From positions 1 through 38,829 of the forward strand of contig CAZENS010000006.1 of NCBI GenBank assembly GCA_964513905.1: a stretch of DNA of 38,829 nucleotides, given 5' to 3'. Below the pieces are notes generated by a model. That model did not search any database and was not told the origin of the DNA. It saw only the letters and a list, made by a program, of their open reading frames with translations. A program made the position numbers and the translations under genes. This document shows positions 14,217-23,150 of the stretch, one piece after another (within the stretch, counting starts at the first letter, position 1; each line of letters opens with the position of its first letter). The DNA is from CAMEGH01 sp964513905 (GTDB lineage Bacteria > Patescibacteriota > Saccharimonadia > Saccharimonadales > Saccharimonadaceae).

Positions 14217-16175
14217 TTATCGATTTATCGCCTCTGGATGATTAACGGACTTAAGAAATGCTAGAGTTGGCTCTACGGCACGCTCATCGTATCCCATATG
14301 GTTTGTGCCCGGAAGAATCAGTACTTCGGCTCGAGTTCCGAAACTGTGTAGTTTGTCTCGCATTTCGTATGCGTCTTGCGGTGGCACTAGTTGCTCGTGA
14401 GAGGCGTTAGCCAGGAACATTGGTGGAGATTTTGGATCTGCGAATAGCGCAGGTGACGTCTGAATAATGTTGTCTGCGCATTCTGCAATTTTCTCTACAG
14501 GAATCATTTGCGGATTACCTGCAGCACCATCGTTCGTTGCTTTATTGAATGAATTTGAGTTATCGGTGAGTGCAGACGATACGGCATTTGAGATTTCGTT
14601 AAGATCAACTATCTGCTTCGATTGCTCTTGATTTAGATTCGGTTTTTCTTGCTCTTGGTTCGATTCTGCATCTGTTTTGTATGATCCACTATTGAGTGCT
14701 CGTACTGCAGCTAATGCATCACTTAGTTTTTTAATGTCTGCTTCGACAAGCATAGAAACGTGCACTCGGAGGGCATCCTCATCAGTCGGCTCCTCTTCAG
14801 CTTTCTTGTTTGGGTCTGCTTTGGTTGACACCGCAACTTCACCAATGATTGAGTCTTGGTTATTGATGTCTGAAGACTCAGTCGAAGTTCGTAGTGTAAA
14901 GGCAATATCAAGAACAGCTTGTTTACCAGCTTCGATTGTAATCTTGCCCTCAACTCCTGGTTTTTCTGGGAGGTCGGCCTTTACTTTTTCAAGCTTATCT
15001 TTCGATTCTTTTATAGTCTTACTGTCGTCAGATGAGGTCTCAAGTCCTTTAATCACTTCAGAAATCTTGTCTTTAAAGGCTTGAAGATCTGTATTTGATG
15101 GATCTATGCCAGTTTCTTTTTCTGCATCCTGAGGGACAATTTCACTAGCTGCTCCCTGAAGCCTATTGGCAGAGTCCCTTGCTACCGAATACGCATTCGA
15201 TACTCGATCTGCATCAATGCCCCATTCTGCTAGGCTCTGCTTTAATTGACCGACAACGTTATTGTTCTTGATCACATTAACTGCCTGGAATGTTGAATTG
15301 GCAAAGCTAATTAGATCAGCTGGTCCAAGCTCCTTTAGTCTTTCTGGGTCTTGTAGTAGGTACTCGTGGCCTCTGTAAAGTTCCATTATATCGTTGCCGA
15401 TACCGGTAAATTGCGTATTAAAACAAGTTGAATGGTCGACACCGATCGCAAGGCTTGCTGGAGATGTCATAATGCTTCGGATGGCATTGGTTGGTGCAGA
15501 CCAGCCGACAGCAGTTGCACTACCTGATTTGCCAGAAGCACCAGTTCTTACACTAAGTGAGCCACCCGCTGAGTCTCCCCAGGTGATAACTCGTGCTGGA
15601 TCGATATTGTAGGTCTCTGCGTTTTCTCGTACGTGCTTGATTGCGTTCATAACGTCGTTAAAGATACCGTACGTTCCATCAGGCATCAGACGGTATTTAA
15701 TTCGGAATGATGCAAAGCCGTGCTGCGCAACGCGTTCACGAAATGCCCTACCGTACTGACCGCCATCACCACGCCAGCCTCCACCGTGGATAAACACGAT
15801 TACGGGGCGTTTTTTGTCGTCTGGGTGAGTGAAGTCTACGTGTTGGCGGTTTCCTGCTCCGTCAACATAGCTTGTTACGCCATGACTACCAAGTGGGGCT
15901 CCAGGAAATCCTCCGCTTGTTTTTTGGTATTGTGCGGTGCCTTTGCCATTTGCATTTGCACCCTTGTTCTCTTTATGGACGTAGTCTCCATCAGTAAATG
16001 TTTGGAGGTTTGTTGTTGGGCCGCCAGACCCTAGGGGAAACGCCTCTAGGAGTTTTTGCGGATCGACTTGTGCGTTCGTTGCTGGGGCAGATAATAGCCC
16101 TACTGCTCCTGCCGATAGGGCAAGCGCGGAGATTAATATTTTACTTTTTAGCGTTACTTTTTGTAAGGCTCTCAT
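14217..16175 (-). CDS. Secreted esterase/lipase (HSL / BD-FAE type) with a large insertion
   Basis: A 652-residue product starting at MRALQKVTL, which follows AAGGAAAG by a few bases. A signal peptide (residues 1-35, ending ATNA) directs export. The alpha/beta-hydrolase landmarks are HGGGW (130-134, oxyanion hole), GDSAGG (nucleophile Ser202), EQLVPP (Glu594 where the family usually has Asp) and GTNHMGY (His626). Ordinary members have about 300 residues. Here roughly 300 extra residues separate nucleophile and acid, including a helical, Lys/Glu-rich coiled-coil-like stretch (365-405), a segment VLDIAFTLRTSTE, and Gln/Asn/Ser-rich linkers (505-555). The substrate is unknown, most likely an acyl ester such as a lipid or acylated glycan. 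The gene converges on grpE. Confidence 0.85.
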   Translation of the reverse strand: MRALQKVTLKSKILISALALSAGAVGLLSAPATNAQVDPQKLLEAFPLGSGGPTTNLQTFTDGDYVHKENKGANANGKGTAQYQKTSGGFPGAPLGSHGVTSYVDGAGNRQHVDFTHPDDKKRPVIVFIHGGGWRGDGGQYGRAFRERVAQHGFASFRIKYRLMPDGTYGIFNDVMNAIKHVRENAETYNIDPARVITWGDSAGGSLSVRTGASGKSGSATAVGWSAPTNAIRSIMTSPASLAIGVDHSTCFNTQFTGIGNDIMELYRGHEYLLQDPERLKELGPADLISFANSTFQAVNVIKNNNVVGQLKQSLAEWGIDADRVSNAYSVARDSANRLQGAASEIVPQDAEKETGIDPSNTDLQAFKDKISEVIKGLETSSDDSKTIKESKDKLEKVKADLPEKPGVEGKITIEAGKQAVLDIAFTLRTSTESSDINNQDSIIGEVAVSTKADPNKKAEEEPTDEDALRVHVSMLVEADIKKLSDALAAVRALNSGSYKTDAESNQEQEKPNLNQEQSKQIVDLNEISNAVSSALTDNSNSFNKATNDGAAGNPQMIPVEKIAECADNIIQTSPALFADPKSPPMFLANASHEQLVPPQDAYEMRDKLHSFGTRAEVLILPGTNHMGYDERAVEPTLAFLKSVNHPEAINR

Positions 16176-16274
16176 AATACTTTCCTTGTTGGTTATGCAT
16201 ATATTACAGTGTACGAAATAATAATAGCGCATATGGTTACGAGATAGCAAGAGCTCGGTAGGATTAAGTATGTA

Positions 16275-16301
16275 TTGGCACTCTTGACATGCAAGTGCTA
16301 A
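16275..16301. promoter_or_regulatory. CIRCE operator 1 of dnaK
   Basis: TTGGCACTC, 9 bases, AAGTGCTAA: one mismatch per arm from the CIRCE consensus. It contains the -35 box of the dnaK promoter. Confidence 0.88.
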
Positions 16302-16313
16302 TAAGGCTACAAT
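16284..16313 (+). promoter_or_regulatory. dnaK promoter
   Basis: TTGACA (16284-16289), an 18-base spacer and TACAAT (16308-16313). The -35 lies in the CIRCE spacer and the second CIRCE begins 7 bases after the -10, so HrcA can cover both the promoter and the transcription start. Confidence 0.82.
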
Positions 16314-16320
16314 GAAAATA

Positions 16321-16347
16321 TTGGCAATCTATTGCGTAGAGTGCTAA
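16321..16347. promoter_or_regulatory. CIRCE operator 2 of dnaK
   Basis: TTGGCAATC, 9 bases, GAGTGCTAA: the right arm matches the consensus fully, the left has two differences. It is centred 46 bases downstream of operator 1, in the transcribed leader. Confidence 0.78.
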
Positions 16348-16401
16348 AATAGTTAAAGAAACTCGTTGAGATAACATACTTACTTAATAAAAGGAGAGAA
16401 T

Positions 16402-18327
16402 ATGGGAAAAATTATTGGAATCGACCTTGGTACTACAAATAGCGCATTTGCGTATATGGTGGCAGGAAAGCCGGAAGTCATTGCAAATGCCGAAGGTAAC
16501 CGTACAACGCCAAGTGTGGTAGCGGTAAATAAAAAGGGTGATCGCTTGGTTGGCCAAGTAGCACAGCGTCAACGTGTTACGAATCCAAAGAACACTATTT
16601 ATGGTGTGAAGCGTCTGATTGGCCGCAAGTTTAGTGATAAGGAAATTCAGAAGGATATCGATATCTTGCCGTTTGAAATCGTCAAGCACGACAGTGGCGT
16701 AGCGGTAAAGATGGGTGACAAGGAATATACACCAGAAGAAGTTTCTGCCATGATTTTAGGTAAAATTAAGGCCGATGCCGAGGCATATTTAGGAGAAAAG
16801 GTAACCGAAGCGGTAATCACTGTGCCCGCTTACTTTGACGACAGTCAGCGCCAAGCTACAAAAGATGCTGGTAAAATTGCAGGTCTTGAAGTGCGCCGCA
16901 TTATTAACGAGCCAACTGCTGCGGCACTTGCTTATGGCCTTGAGGGTACGAAGGAAGAGAAGATCGCTGTCTTTGACCTTGGTGGTGGTACGTTCGACGT
17001 TTCGATTTTGGAACTTGGTGACGGCGTATTCGAAGTACGTTCGACAAATGGTGATACGCACCTTGGCGGCGAGGACTTCGATAACCGTATCGTTAATCAC
17101 TTCCTTGAGGTATTTAAGAACGAAGAAGGTGTTGATCTAAAGAACGATAAAGCGGCTATGCAACGCCTAAAAGACGAGGCGGAAAAGGCAAAAAAAGAGC
17201 TTTCAAGCACAAGTAGCTATGAAGTGAACCTGCCGTTTATCACAGCAGACGAAGAAGGTCCAAAGCACTTTGAGTACACACTTACTCGCGCCAAACTTGA
17301 AGAGCTGGTGAAGGATTTGATTGAGCGACTTTCTATTCCTGTTGAGAAGGCACTTAAGGATGCTGATATGAAGGCGAGCGACGTACAATCTGTCGTATTA
17401 GTGGGTGGTATGACTCGTATGCCTGCGGTGGTTGAAAAGGTAAAAGAAATCTTTGGTAAAGACCCAATGCAAGGTGTTAACCCTGATGAAGTAGTGGCCA
17501 TTGGTGCCGCCGTACAGGGCGGCGTGCTAGCGGGCGATGTAAAAGACGTGTTGCTTCTCGACGTAACGCCACTAAGCCTTGGAATTGAAACGATGGGTGG
17601 TGTCACGACAAAACTGATTGAACGCAACACCACAATCCCAACCAGCAAGTCAGAAACCTTTAGTACTGCGGCAGATAATCAGCCTCAAGTAGAGATTCAT
17701 GTCTTGCAGGGTGAGCGCGAAATGGCAAACGATAATAAATCACTTGGGCGCTTTATACTTGATGGTATTGCACCTGCGCCGCGTGGCGTGCCGCAGATTG
17801 AAGTGACGTTTAACCTTGACGCTAACGGCTTGCTTAATGTTACCGCAAAGGACAAGGGCACTGGCAAAGAGCAGTCGATTACCATCCAGGAAAGTGGCAA
17901 CATGAGCAAAGAGGATATCGAAAAGGCACAGAAAGAAGCTGAAGCTCATGCTGATGAAGACAAGAAGAAGCGTGAATCAGTAGAGGCGCGTAATACACTA
18001 GAGAACGCTGTCTATCAAGCGGAAAAAATGCCGTCAGAGTACAAAGATAAGATTTCTGATGACGACAAAAAGGTGATCGAAGATGCTGTAACTGAAGCGA
18101 AAAAGGTAAAAGACGACGAGAAAGCAGATAAAGACGCACTCGAAGCCGCTGCTAAAGCCCTACAAGAAAAGATCATGCCGATTGGCGCCAAGCTATACGA
18201 AGCCGCCGCCAAGGAAGACGCACCAGCTGACGACAATGCTGAGGCTGATGATAAAAAGTCAAAGGGTAAAAAGAAAAAAGATAAAGACGAGCCCGTTGAG
18301 GGCGAGATTGTAGACGACAAGAAGTAA
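16402..18327 (+). CDS. dnaK: Chaperone DnaK (Hsp70)
   Basis: ATP-driven chaperone working with DnaJ and GrpE. At 641 residues it has the standard architecture: the phosphate-1 motif IGIDLGTTNS at the N-terminus, the adenosine-side motifs VFDLGGGTFDVSILE and VVLVGGMTRMPAV, the interdomain linker DVLLLDVTPLSLGIE, the substrate-binding beta domain, the helical lid, and an acidic/basic C-terminal tail ending VEGEIVDDKK (the family's EVxD-type end). An AAAGGAGAG ribosome site precedes the ATG. It is preceded by two CIRCE elements and followed by a terminator, so it is a single-gene heat-shock unit separated from grpE and dnaJ. Confidence 0.98.
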   Translation: MGKIIGIDLGTTNSAFAYMVAGKPEVIANAEGNRTTPSVVAVNKKGDRLVGQVAQRQRVTNPKNTIYGVKRLIGRKFSDKEIQKDIDILPFEIVKHDSGVAVKMGDKEYTPEEVSAMILGKIKADAEAYLGEKVTEAVITVPAYFDDSQRQATKDAGKIAGLEVRRIINEPTAAALAYGLEGTKEEKIAVFDLGGGTFDVSILELGDGVFEVRSTNGDTHLGGEDFDNRIVNHFLEVFKNEEGVDLKNDKAAMQRLKDEAEKAKKELSSTSSYEVNLPFITADEEGPKHFEYTLTRAKLEELVKDLIERLSIPVEKALKDADMKASDVQSVVLVGGMTRMPAVVEKVKEIFGKDPMQGVNPDEVVAIGAAVQGGVLAGDVKDVLLLDVTPLSLGIETMGGVTTKLIERNTTIPTSKSETFSTAADNQPQVEIHVLQGEREMANDNKSLGRFILDGIAPAPRGVPQIEVTFNLDANGLLNVTAKDKGTGKEQSITIQESGNMSKEDIEKAQKEAEAHADEDKKKRESVEARNTLENAVYQAEKMPSEYKDKISDDDKKVIEDAVTEAKKVKDDEKADKDALEAAAKALQEKIMPIGAKLYEAAAKEDAPADDNAEADDKKSKGKKKKDKDEPVEGEIVDDKK

Positions 18328-18346
18328 AGTAGCCCACCGACAGACT

Positions 18347-18377
18347 AAAAACCCACCTGATTTATGGTGGGTTTTTA
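18347..18377 (+). terminator. dnaK terminator
   Basis: AAAAACCCACC and GGTGGGTTTTT form an 11-pair stem with an 8-base loop; the T-run completes an intrinsic terminator 20 bases after the dnaK stop. Confidence 0.9.
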
Positions 18378-18412
18378 CTTTATGGGCGATGTATGGTGGC
18401 ACACTATGTAGG

Positions 18413-18441
18413 TTGCGGTTCTAAAAAAAGCACGCTATACT
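18413..18441 (+). promoter_or_regulatory. Promoter of the anchored hypothetical gene
   Basis: TTGCGG (18413-18418), a 17-base spacer and TATACT (18436-18441). A leader of about 25 bases with AAGGA follows. Confidence 0.75.
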
Positions 18442-18473
18442 GTAGGCATAAGCAAAATAAGGAATTAAGTGAG

Positions 18474-19082
18474 ATGAAAAATCGTAAAAATATTTATATA
18501 GCTGTGGGAATTGTTTTACTTCTTGTTTTAGTGGCGGGAGCAATCATTGTTCTTGTTCAAAAAGATAACAAAAAGACAACAACTGATGACACGGCGCAGA
18601 TCGTTGATAAGAACAAGCATATTGGTGTCGCTGGAGTCGTAACCCAAAAAATGGTAACAGATTCTTTCAAGGGTCTTGCGGGAGATGTTTCTGGCCCAAC
18701 TCAATCTGGAACGTTGGTGGCAGAGCCTGAACTAGAAGGCGAAACTGCTCGCTATACACTAAAAACAGATAAGAACGGCAAGAGCGTTTATGTTGATGTT
18801 AATGTGCTGGCATTTATTAACAAGGACGAACTAAACAAAACGAATCCGTTTGCTGGTACGAGTGAAGAGGTCATCTCTGGTGTGGGTGACGAGGCTCGCT
18901 ATTTTACACCACGTGCAACAGCTGCAGACGAGCAGACCGCAGTTATTGTCGTAAAGGACGCTACTTCATACAAGTTTAGTTTAATGCAGAACAAAAATGA
19001 CGGAATTGATATTACCCAGACTGCTGCAAAGAAAGCACTACTGGAACTTGCAAAACAAGCTAACTACAGTATAAAAAAGTAA
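18474..19082 (+). CDS. Membrane-anchored extracytoplasmic protein, function unknown
   Basis: About 202 residues from MKNRKNIY. One N-terminal membrane helix (residues 9-29, VGIVLLLVLVAGAIIVLV) is followed by a Lys/Thr-rich linker and a soluble domain of about 160 residues outside the membrane. That domain alternates beta-type stretches (GTLVAEPEL, ARYTLKT, SVYVDVNVLAF, TAVIVVKD, YKFSLMQ) and ends in a helix (AAKKALLELAKQAN). It has no cysteines and I recognise no family. Translation upstream of this ATG would have to cross the promoter, so the longer frame from 18393 is rejected. It lies between dnaK and dnaJ but carries no CIRCE, so it is not expected to be heat-regulated. Confidence 0.78.
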   Translation: MKNRKNIYIAVGIVLLLVLVAGAIIVLVQKDNKKTTTDDTAQIVDKNKHIGVAGVVTQKMVTDSFKGLAGDVSGPTQSGTLVAEPELEGETARYTLKTDKNGKSVYVDVNVLAFINKDELNKTNPFAGTSEEVISGVGDEARYFTPRATAADEQTAVIVVKDATSYKFSLMQNKNDGIDITQTAAKKALLELAKQANYSIKK

Positions 19083-19105
19083 CCTTGTAGAAATCTGAAA
19101 AATAA

Positions 19106-19132
19106 CTAGCACTCCTTGCGAATGAGTGCTAG
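19106..19132. promoter_or_regulatory. CIRCE operator of dnaJ
   Basis: CTAGCACTC, 9 bases, GAGTGCTAG: the arms are perfectly complementary and extend to 10 bases (19105-19133). It ends 7 bases before the -10. Confidence 0.93.
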
Positions 19133-19136
19133 TTTT

Positions 19137-19145
19137 TGTTATACT
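19137..19145 (+). promoter_or_regulatory. Extended -10 promoter for dnaJ (predicted leaderless)
   Basis: TGTTATACT ends 8 bases before the dnaJ ATG at 19154. A TTGCGA inside the CIRCE spacer (19116-19121) could be the -35 with 18 bases between. No ribosome site is present. Confidence 0.65.
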
Positions 19146-19153
19146 GTATATAA

Positions 19154-20245
19154 ATGAGTAAACGTGATTATTATGAAGTCTTGGGTATTAGCAAAACTGC
19201 TAGCGCCGACGAAATTAAAAAGGCTTTTCGAAAGTTAGCTGTTAAACATCACCCCGATAAAGAAGGTGGCGATGAGACGAAGTTTAAGGAGATTAACGAA
19301 GCGTACGAAGTTCTGAAGGATCAACAGAAGCGCCAGCGATATGACCAGTTTGGTCATGCTGGAGTTGGTGGTGCTGCCGGTGGTGGCAACCCATTCGAAG
19401 GATTTGATTTTGGTGGGCAGAATGTTCACTTTGATTTTGGTGACGGTGGCTTGGGTGATATTTTTGGTCAATTTTTTGGTGGCGGTTCGCGGCAATCTGC
19501 ACGAGCACGTCGTGGAAACGATGTTGAGACGTCTATAAAACTTGATTTTAAGGATGCGGTTTTTGGTGTAGAGAAGAAAATCTCCCTAGATATACTTGAT
19601 GAATGTTCACACTGCCGTGGTGATCGTGTTGAGCCGGGCTTTAGTATGAAAAGCTGTGAAAACTGTAAGGGAAGCGGCCAGATACCAAAAATGATCAACA
19701 CTATGTTTGGGCAAATACAGCAGTCGGTGGTTTGTCATGTGTGTGACGGTAGAGGAAGAGTTCCCGAGAAGGCATGCAGTGTTTGTAGCGGTGCTGGAAC
19801 GCAGCGTCGAAAACAGAGTTTAACAATAAAAATTCCAGCTGGAATTGATGATGGCGCAACCATACGTCTTCGTGGTCGAGGTGAGGCTATCGCCGGAGGA
19901 TCGAAGGGCGATCTATACGTACACATTCGTGTGAAGGCAGACAGGCACTTTACAAGAGAAGGCGACATAATCCTGTCCGAGGAGAAGATCTCGATGGTGG
20001 AAGCGGCACTTGGGACCGAAATTGATGTCTTGACGGTTGACGGGAAGGTGCGCATGAAGATACCCGCGGGAACTCAGAGCGGTACCGACTTTAAGTTAAG
20101 TGATCACGGCGTTAAACATTCAGGTAGGGATACTCGTGGGCCTCATATTGTGAGTATTATTGTTGAGACACCTACAAAGCTCTCTAAAAAGCAAAAAGAG
20201 CTTCTTGAGCAATTTAGGTCGGCGAAAAAGCGTTCTCTATTTTAG
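19154..20245 (+). CDS. dnaJ: Co-chaperone DnaJ (Hsp40)
   Basis: Stimulates DnaK ATPase and delivers unfolded clients. The 363-residue product has an N-terminal J domain with the HPD motif in KHHPDKEGG, a Gly/Phe-rich linker (about residues 70-115), a zinc-binding region with four CxxC units (CSHCRGDR, CENCKGSG, CHVCDGRG, CSVCSGAG) and the C-terminal client-binding domains. The first zinc unit departs from CxxCxGxG by having Asp-Arg after Gly. Length and order are those of type I DnaJ. CIRCE and a leaderless-type promoter lie immediately upstream. Confidence 0.97.
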   Translation: MSKRDYYEVLGISKTASADEIKKAFRKLAVKHHPDKEGGDETKFKEINEAYEVLKDQQKRQRYDQFGHAGVGGAAGGGNPFEGFDFGGQNVHFDFGDGGLGDIFGQFFGGGSRQSARARRGNDVETSIKLDFKDAVFGVEKKISLDILDECSHCRGDRVEPGFSMKSCENCKGSGQIPKMINTMFGQIQQSVVCHVCDGRGRVPEKACSVCSGAGTQRRKQSLTIKIPAGIDDGATIRLRGRGEAIAGGSKGDLYVHIRVKADRHFTREGDIILSEEKISMVEAALGTEIDVLTVDGKVRMKIPAGTQSGTDFKLSDHGVKHSGRDTRGPHIVSIIVETPTKLSKKQKELLEQFRSAKKRSLF

Positions 20246-20254
20246 TTGCTGCCG

Positions 20255-20263
20255 TGCTATACT
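20255..20263 (+). promoter_or_regulatory. Extended -10 promoter for the large membrane protein (predicted leaderless)
   Basis: TGCTATACT ends 6 bases before the ATG at 20270 and starts 10 bases after the dnaJ stop. Confidence 0.62.
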
Positions 20264-20269
20264 GACTGC

Positions 20270-23041
20270 ATGGAAGTGCTAATGTTTATCGGGATTTGCA
20301 TCTTTCTTGGGATGCTGAATAGCGTAAGTTCGTTTCTTGCTATATTGGGTGCCGCAATAACAATTACTATTATCAATAGTAGACTGGATAAGTCTGAAAA
20401 AGAGGTTCGATCCCTACGATCAAAACTACAGGTACTTAGTGCTAGCGCTGAAACCGCTAATATGCCTCAATCTTCAGTAGTGCAAAGCGCAGTAGAAGCG
20501 CCTGGCGCAGTTAAGATTGACCCAGCTGCTGATAACAATTCTGGCGTGACAGAGGCTGTAGCAAGAAATGAGTCCGCTCCAGCCGTGCAGCCGCCGCCGT
20601 TGAATAGTCAAAAAAAGATAGAGTATGATACTCAAAAGCTAATCTTAAATGGCCTGCTATTTACTGGCGGGTTACTGATTGTAGGGGCGGCTGCGGCATT
20701 TATTGCTACTTCAACAAGCAGTATTTTAAAAGCAATTTCGACGTGGGTTGCGGTTGCGCTGTTCTATGGAATTGGATTGGCTCTGTATCGTCGTAATTCA
20801 CTTCGCAATTCTGCTGTTGCGCTAATGGGAATAGGAATTGCACTTGTCCCATTATCGGGAGTTGTCTTGAGTATTGTTCTTGACGTAGCTCCGGTGGTAA
20901 GCTGGCTGATTGTCTCGATTGTCGCATCTGTATTGTGTGCCGGTGTGGCAGTGTTAGTCCGCAATGAAACAGCAAGTTATATAACAATAATTTCAGTATT
21001 GTCGCTGGCTGTATCGATCTCTCAAAACATATCACTAGAGGTATTTTGGCTGTTCATTCCAGCTTTGCTTGTTTCAATTATTCTTCAGGCAATTGCGTTG
21101 TATAAAAATAATTCACCAGGCTGGATATCGAGGCCGTCGGATCGAGCCAGTGTCATCATTCCAGTTATTGTTATAGTATTAGGGTTTTTTGTGTTTGAAG
21201 CACTTGGCTACGTACGCTTTGAGGTGCTGCTATTTCTTGCGTTCGTGCAATTTTTCTTACGTGCGCTACAAGGTGGTCTTTATGAATACGAGCTTGTAAC
21301 GCGGCTAGTAGGAAGCATACTGGTTATGACTATCGGGGTGCACCTAGCCTCGCTAAATGATGCTACTGCTACATTAGTTACCGGATTGACCGGAACGTTT
21401 GTTGCTGCGGTAAATATACTGTATAGCGGTATTAGAAAGCCGTCGCTAGAAAAAGAAGCTGGAGCTGCTTTTGGTAAAATCGAGTCTATTATAGCCACCA
21501 TCGGTCTTGTAGTGCTATGGTTTGTTGGCGTTACATGGTTTTTCATGTCAAATATTAGCCCGTATATTGTAGCGCTGCAAGGTGTAGCGATACTACTGCT
21601 ATCGCTATATTGTCATCGGTTCATATCAAATCGAGGGTACGCGTATTCTTCGATTTTTGCTGCCTGGCTACTGCCATACACTACGTTGCACTTTTCGGTG
21701 TTCAATGGTATCGATTGGCAAATCGTGTATTCAATGTACTATTTTGTTGCCGCCATCACCTTGCAGGTAGGATATTGGTTTGTGCGAAAGTCACCTGTTG
21801 CAACAAGAATGTATTTGATTGTTAGTCTCGTGTTGCATGTATTTAGCGCACTGCTTCACGCACATATCGGTAATCCAGATGCAATTGTATATTCATATAT
21901 TTTAGCAATAATAACTTCGGTTTTACTTGCTCGCTATGAGAGCAAGCCACTGCTCTTGGTTGTTGCGCAATTTGCCTTGTATTTAGTATGCACACGACTG
22001 CTAATTGACATGCCTGGAACGGAGTTTGACGTGTGGATTCCTGCGATGGCTATGATACTTACTGCCTCAATGGGGTGGATTGCAAGCTTACTTGGGCGGC
22101 GAGTATTTGATAGGGTCCCTAGTAAGGTATTATTTGTTACATCACTCGTAACATATTTATTAGGATTTATTGTTTCGTTAACGTATATCGGGGATTACAG
22201 GCGGTTGGCGCTACTGGGTGTGATCTCGCTTGTTGGCGCACTTGCCATGCAGCTAACGAAGTATTTCTGGCACAGAAGTAATTACTACTTGCTGGAAACG
22301 TCACTCTATACAGGGGCGGTAGCATTTTTGTATGCGGTATTCATCTTCGATGCTGCTGCAGTTCTTCCGCTGGCATTTTATGCTATTCTCGTAGGTCTAA
22401 CAATAGCAGCGGCAGTTCCAATTATAAAAAACACTAGTCGAGAGTATGGTAATTATGTTATGGCACTTGTCGTGTTTGTAGTAGGATTTATGTCAACCTG
22501 GGGGTTTGCATATACTCATCAGGCTGAATCGATGTGGGGTGTACTTTGTTTAATCGGCGCAATAGCTGCTAGTGCGGTGATGTACTCGCGAACAAAACGT
22601 ACAGAAATAGTGGAGGGCGCATACTGCATAGTTGCCGTAATGGTGTCGTATATATTATTTATTGTTGATTTCTCAAGTGTTATACCGTGGCTAGTGTATG
22701 TGCATATTTTTGCGATTGCAATTTTTGCGTCAGCGTTGCTGTACGCCGAATCGCGTCGTCGCACCAGATTTAAGGTTGCTCTTGGCATAGTTACAGCATC
22801 ATCTGGAATGTATGCTTTGTGGATTGGAGGAATCTACCAATTGCTATTTTTGATCGAACACATAATCCTGCTTATCGCAGCCGCTAAATATAGTCAAAAG
22901 TGGGCACTAATTTGGGCAGTTGTGGCAATTGCGGTGGCTGTATTGTACATGTTACGAGACGTATCTTGGCTAATACTGCTTTTGGCTGGACTTGGTCTTG
23001 TTGGGTATGCGATTTCACGAAACAATCGCACCCCACAGTAA
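20270..23041 (+). CDS. Very large polytopic membrane protein (DUF2339/DUF2157-like)
   Basis: About 923 residues. A first helix (about residues 3-28) is followed by a coiled-coil-like stretch (SRLDKSEKEVRSLRSKLQVL) and a low-complexity Ala/Ser/Pro linker to about residue 115; then more than 20 hydrophobic segments fill the rest of the chain. After the linker the pattern EYDTQKLILNGLLFTGGLLI followed by a second helix resembles large predicted membrane proteins of the DUF2339/DUF2157 type, but I recognise no catalytic motif. There are few conserved charges within helices. The ATG at 20270 is chosen because the TATACT box ends 6 bases before it; a TTG eight codons upstream would lie before the box. 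The role could be envelope-related; nothing in the sequence fixes it. Confidence 0.75.
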   Translation: MEVLMFIGICIFLGMLNSVSSFLAILGAAITITIINSRLDKSEKEVRSLRSKLQVLSASAETANMPQSSVVQSAVEAPGAVKIDPAADNNSGVTEAVARNESAPAVQPPPLNSQKKIEYDTQKLILNGLLFTGGLLIVGAAAAFIATSTSSILKAISTWVAVALFYGIGLALYRRNSLRNSAVALMGIGIALVPLSGVVLSIVLDVAPVVSWLIVSIVASVLCAGVAVLVRNETASYITIISVLSLAVSISQNISLEVFWLFIPALLVSIILQAIALYKNNSPGWISRPSDRASVIIPVIVIVLGFFVFEALGYVRFEVLLFLAFVQFFLRALQGGLYEYELVTRLVGSILVMTIGVHLASLNDATATLVTGLTGTFVAAVNILYSGIRKPSLEKEAGAAFGKIESIIATIGLVVLWFVGVTWFFMSNISPYIVALQGVAILLLSLYCHRFISNRGYAYSSIFAAWLLPYTTLHFSVFNGIDWQIVYSMYYFVAAITLQVGYWFVRKSPVATRMYLIVSLVLHVFSALLHAHIGNPDAIVYSYILAIITSVLLARYESKPLLLVVAQFALYLVCTRLLIDMPGTEFDVWIPAMAMILTASMGWIASLLGRRVFDRVPSKVLFVTSLVTYLLGFIVSLTYIGDYRRLALLGVISLVGALAMQLTKYFWHRSNYYLLETSLYTGAVAFLYAVFIFDAAAVLPLAFYAILVGLTIAAAVPIIKNTSREYGNYVMALVVFVVGFMSTWGFAYTHQAESMWGVLCLIGAIAASAVMYSRTKRTEIVEGAYCIVAVMVSYILFIVDFSSVIPWLVYVHIFAIAIFASALLYAESRRRTRFKVALGIVTASSGMYALWIGGIYQLLFLIEHIILLIAAAKYSQKWALIWAVVAIAVAVLYMLRDVSWLILLLAGLGLVGYAISRNNRTPQ

Positions 23042-23138
23042 TCAGTACTTTAAGCATAAAATAGCGACAATTTGAAGGTAAAGGTAGTGCTTTTTATTAA
23101 AGTATCATATGCTTGACTAAAACGCTAAAAAATGCTAG

Positions 23139-23144
23139 TATACA
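23139..23144 (+). promoter_or_regulatory. -10 box for the VirB6-like gene (predicted leaderless)
   Basis: TATACA ends 6 bases before the ATG at 23151. A TTGACT at 23113-23118 lies upstream; it is spaced better (17) from an alternative -10, TAGTAT at 23136-23141. Confidence 0.5.
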
Positions 23145-23150
23145 TAGAGT

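Noticed and set aside
18393..18473. Upstream extension of the anchored hypothetical gene
   Set aside because: It runs through the -35 and -10 boxes of the gene's own promoter; the ATG at 18474 has a ribosome site and starts the membrane anchor properly.
23046..23104. Inverted repeat TACTTTAA / TTAAAGTA upstream of the VirB6-like gene
   Set aside because: Only 8 bases with a 43-base separation in AT-rich DNA; likely chance.
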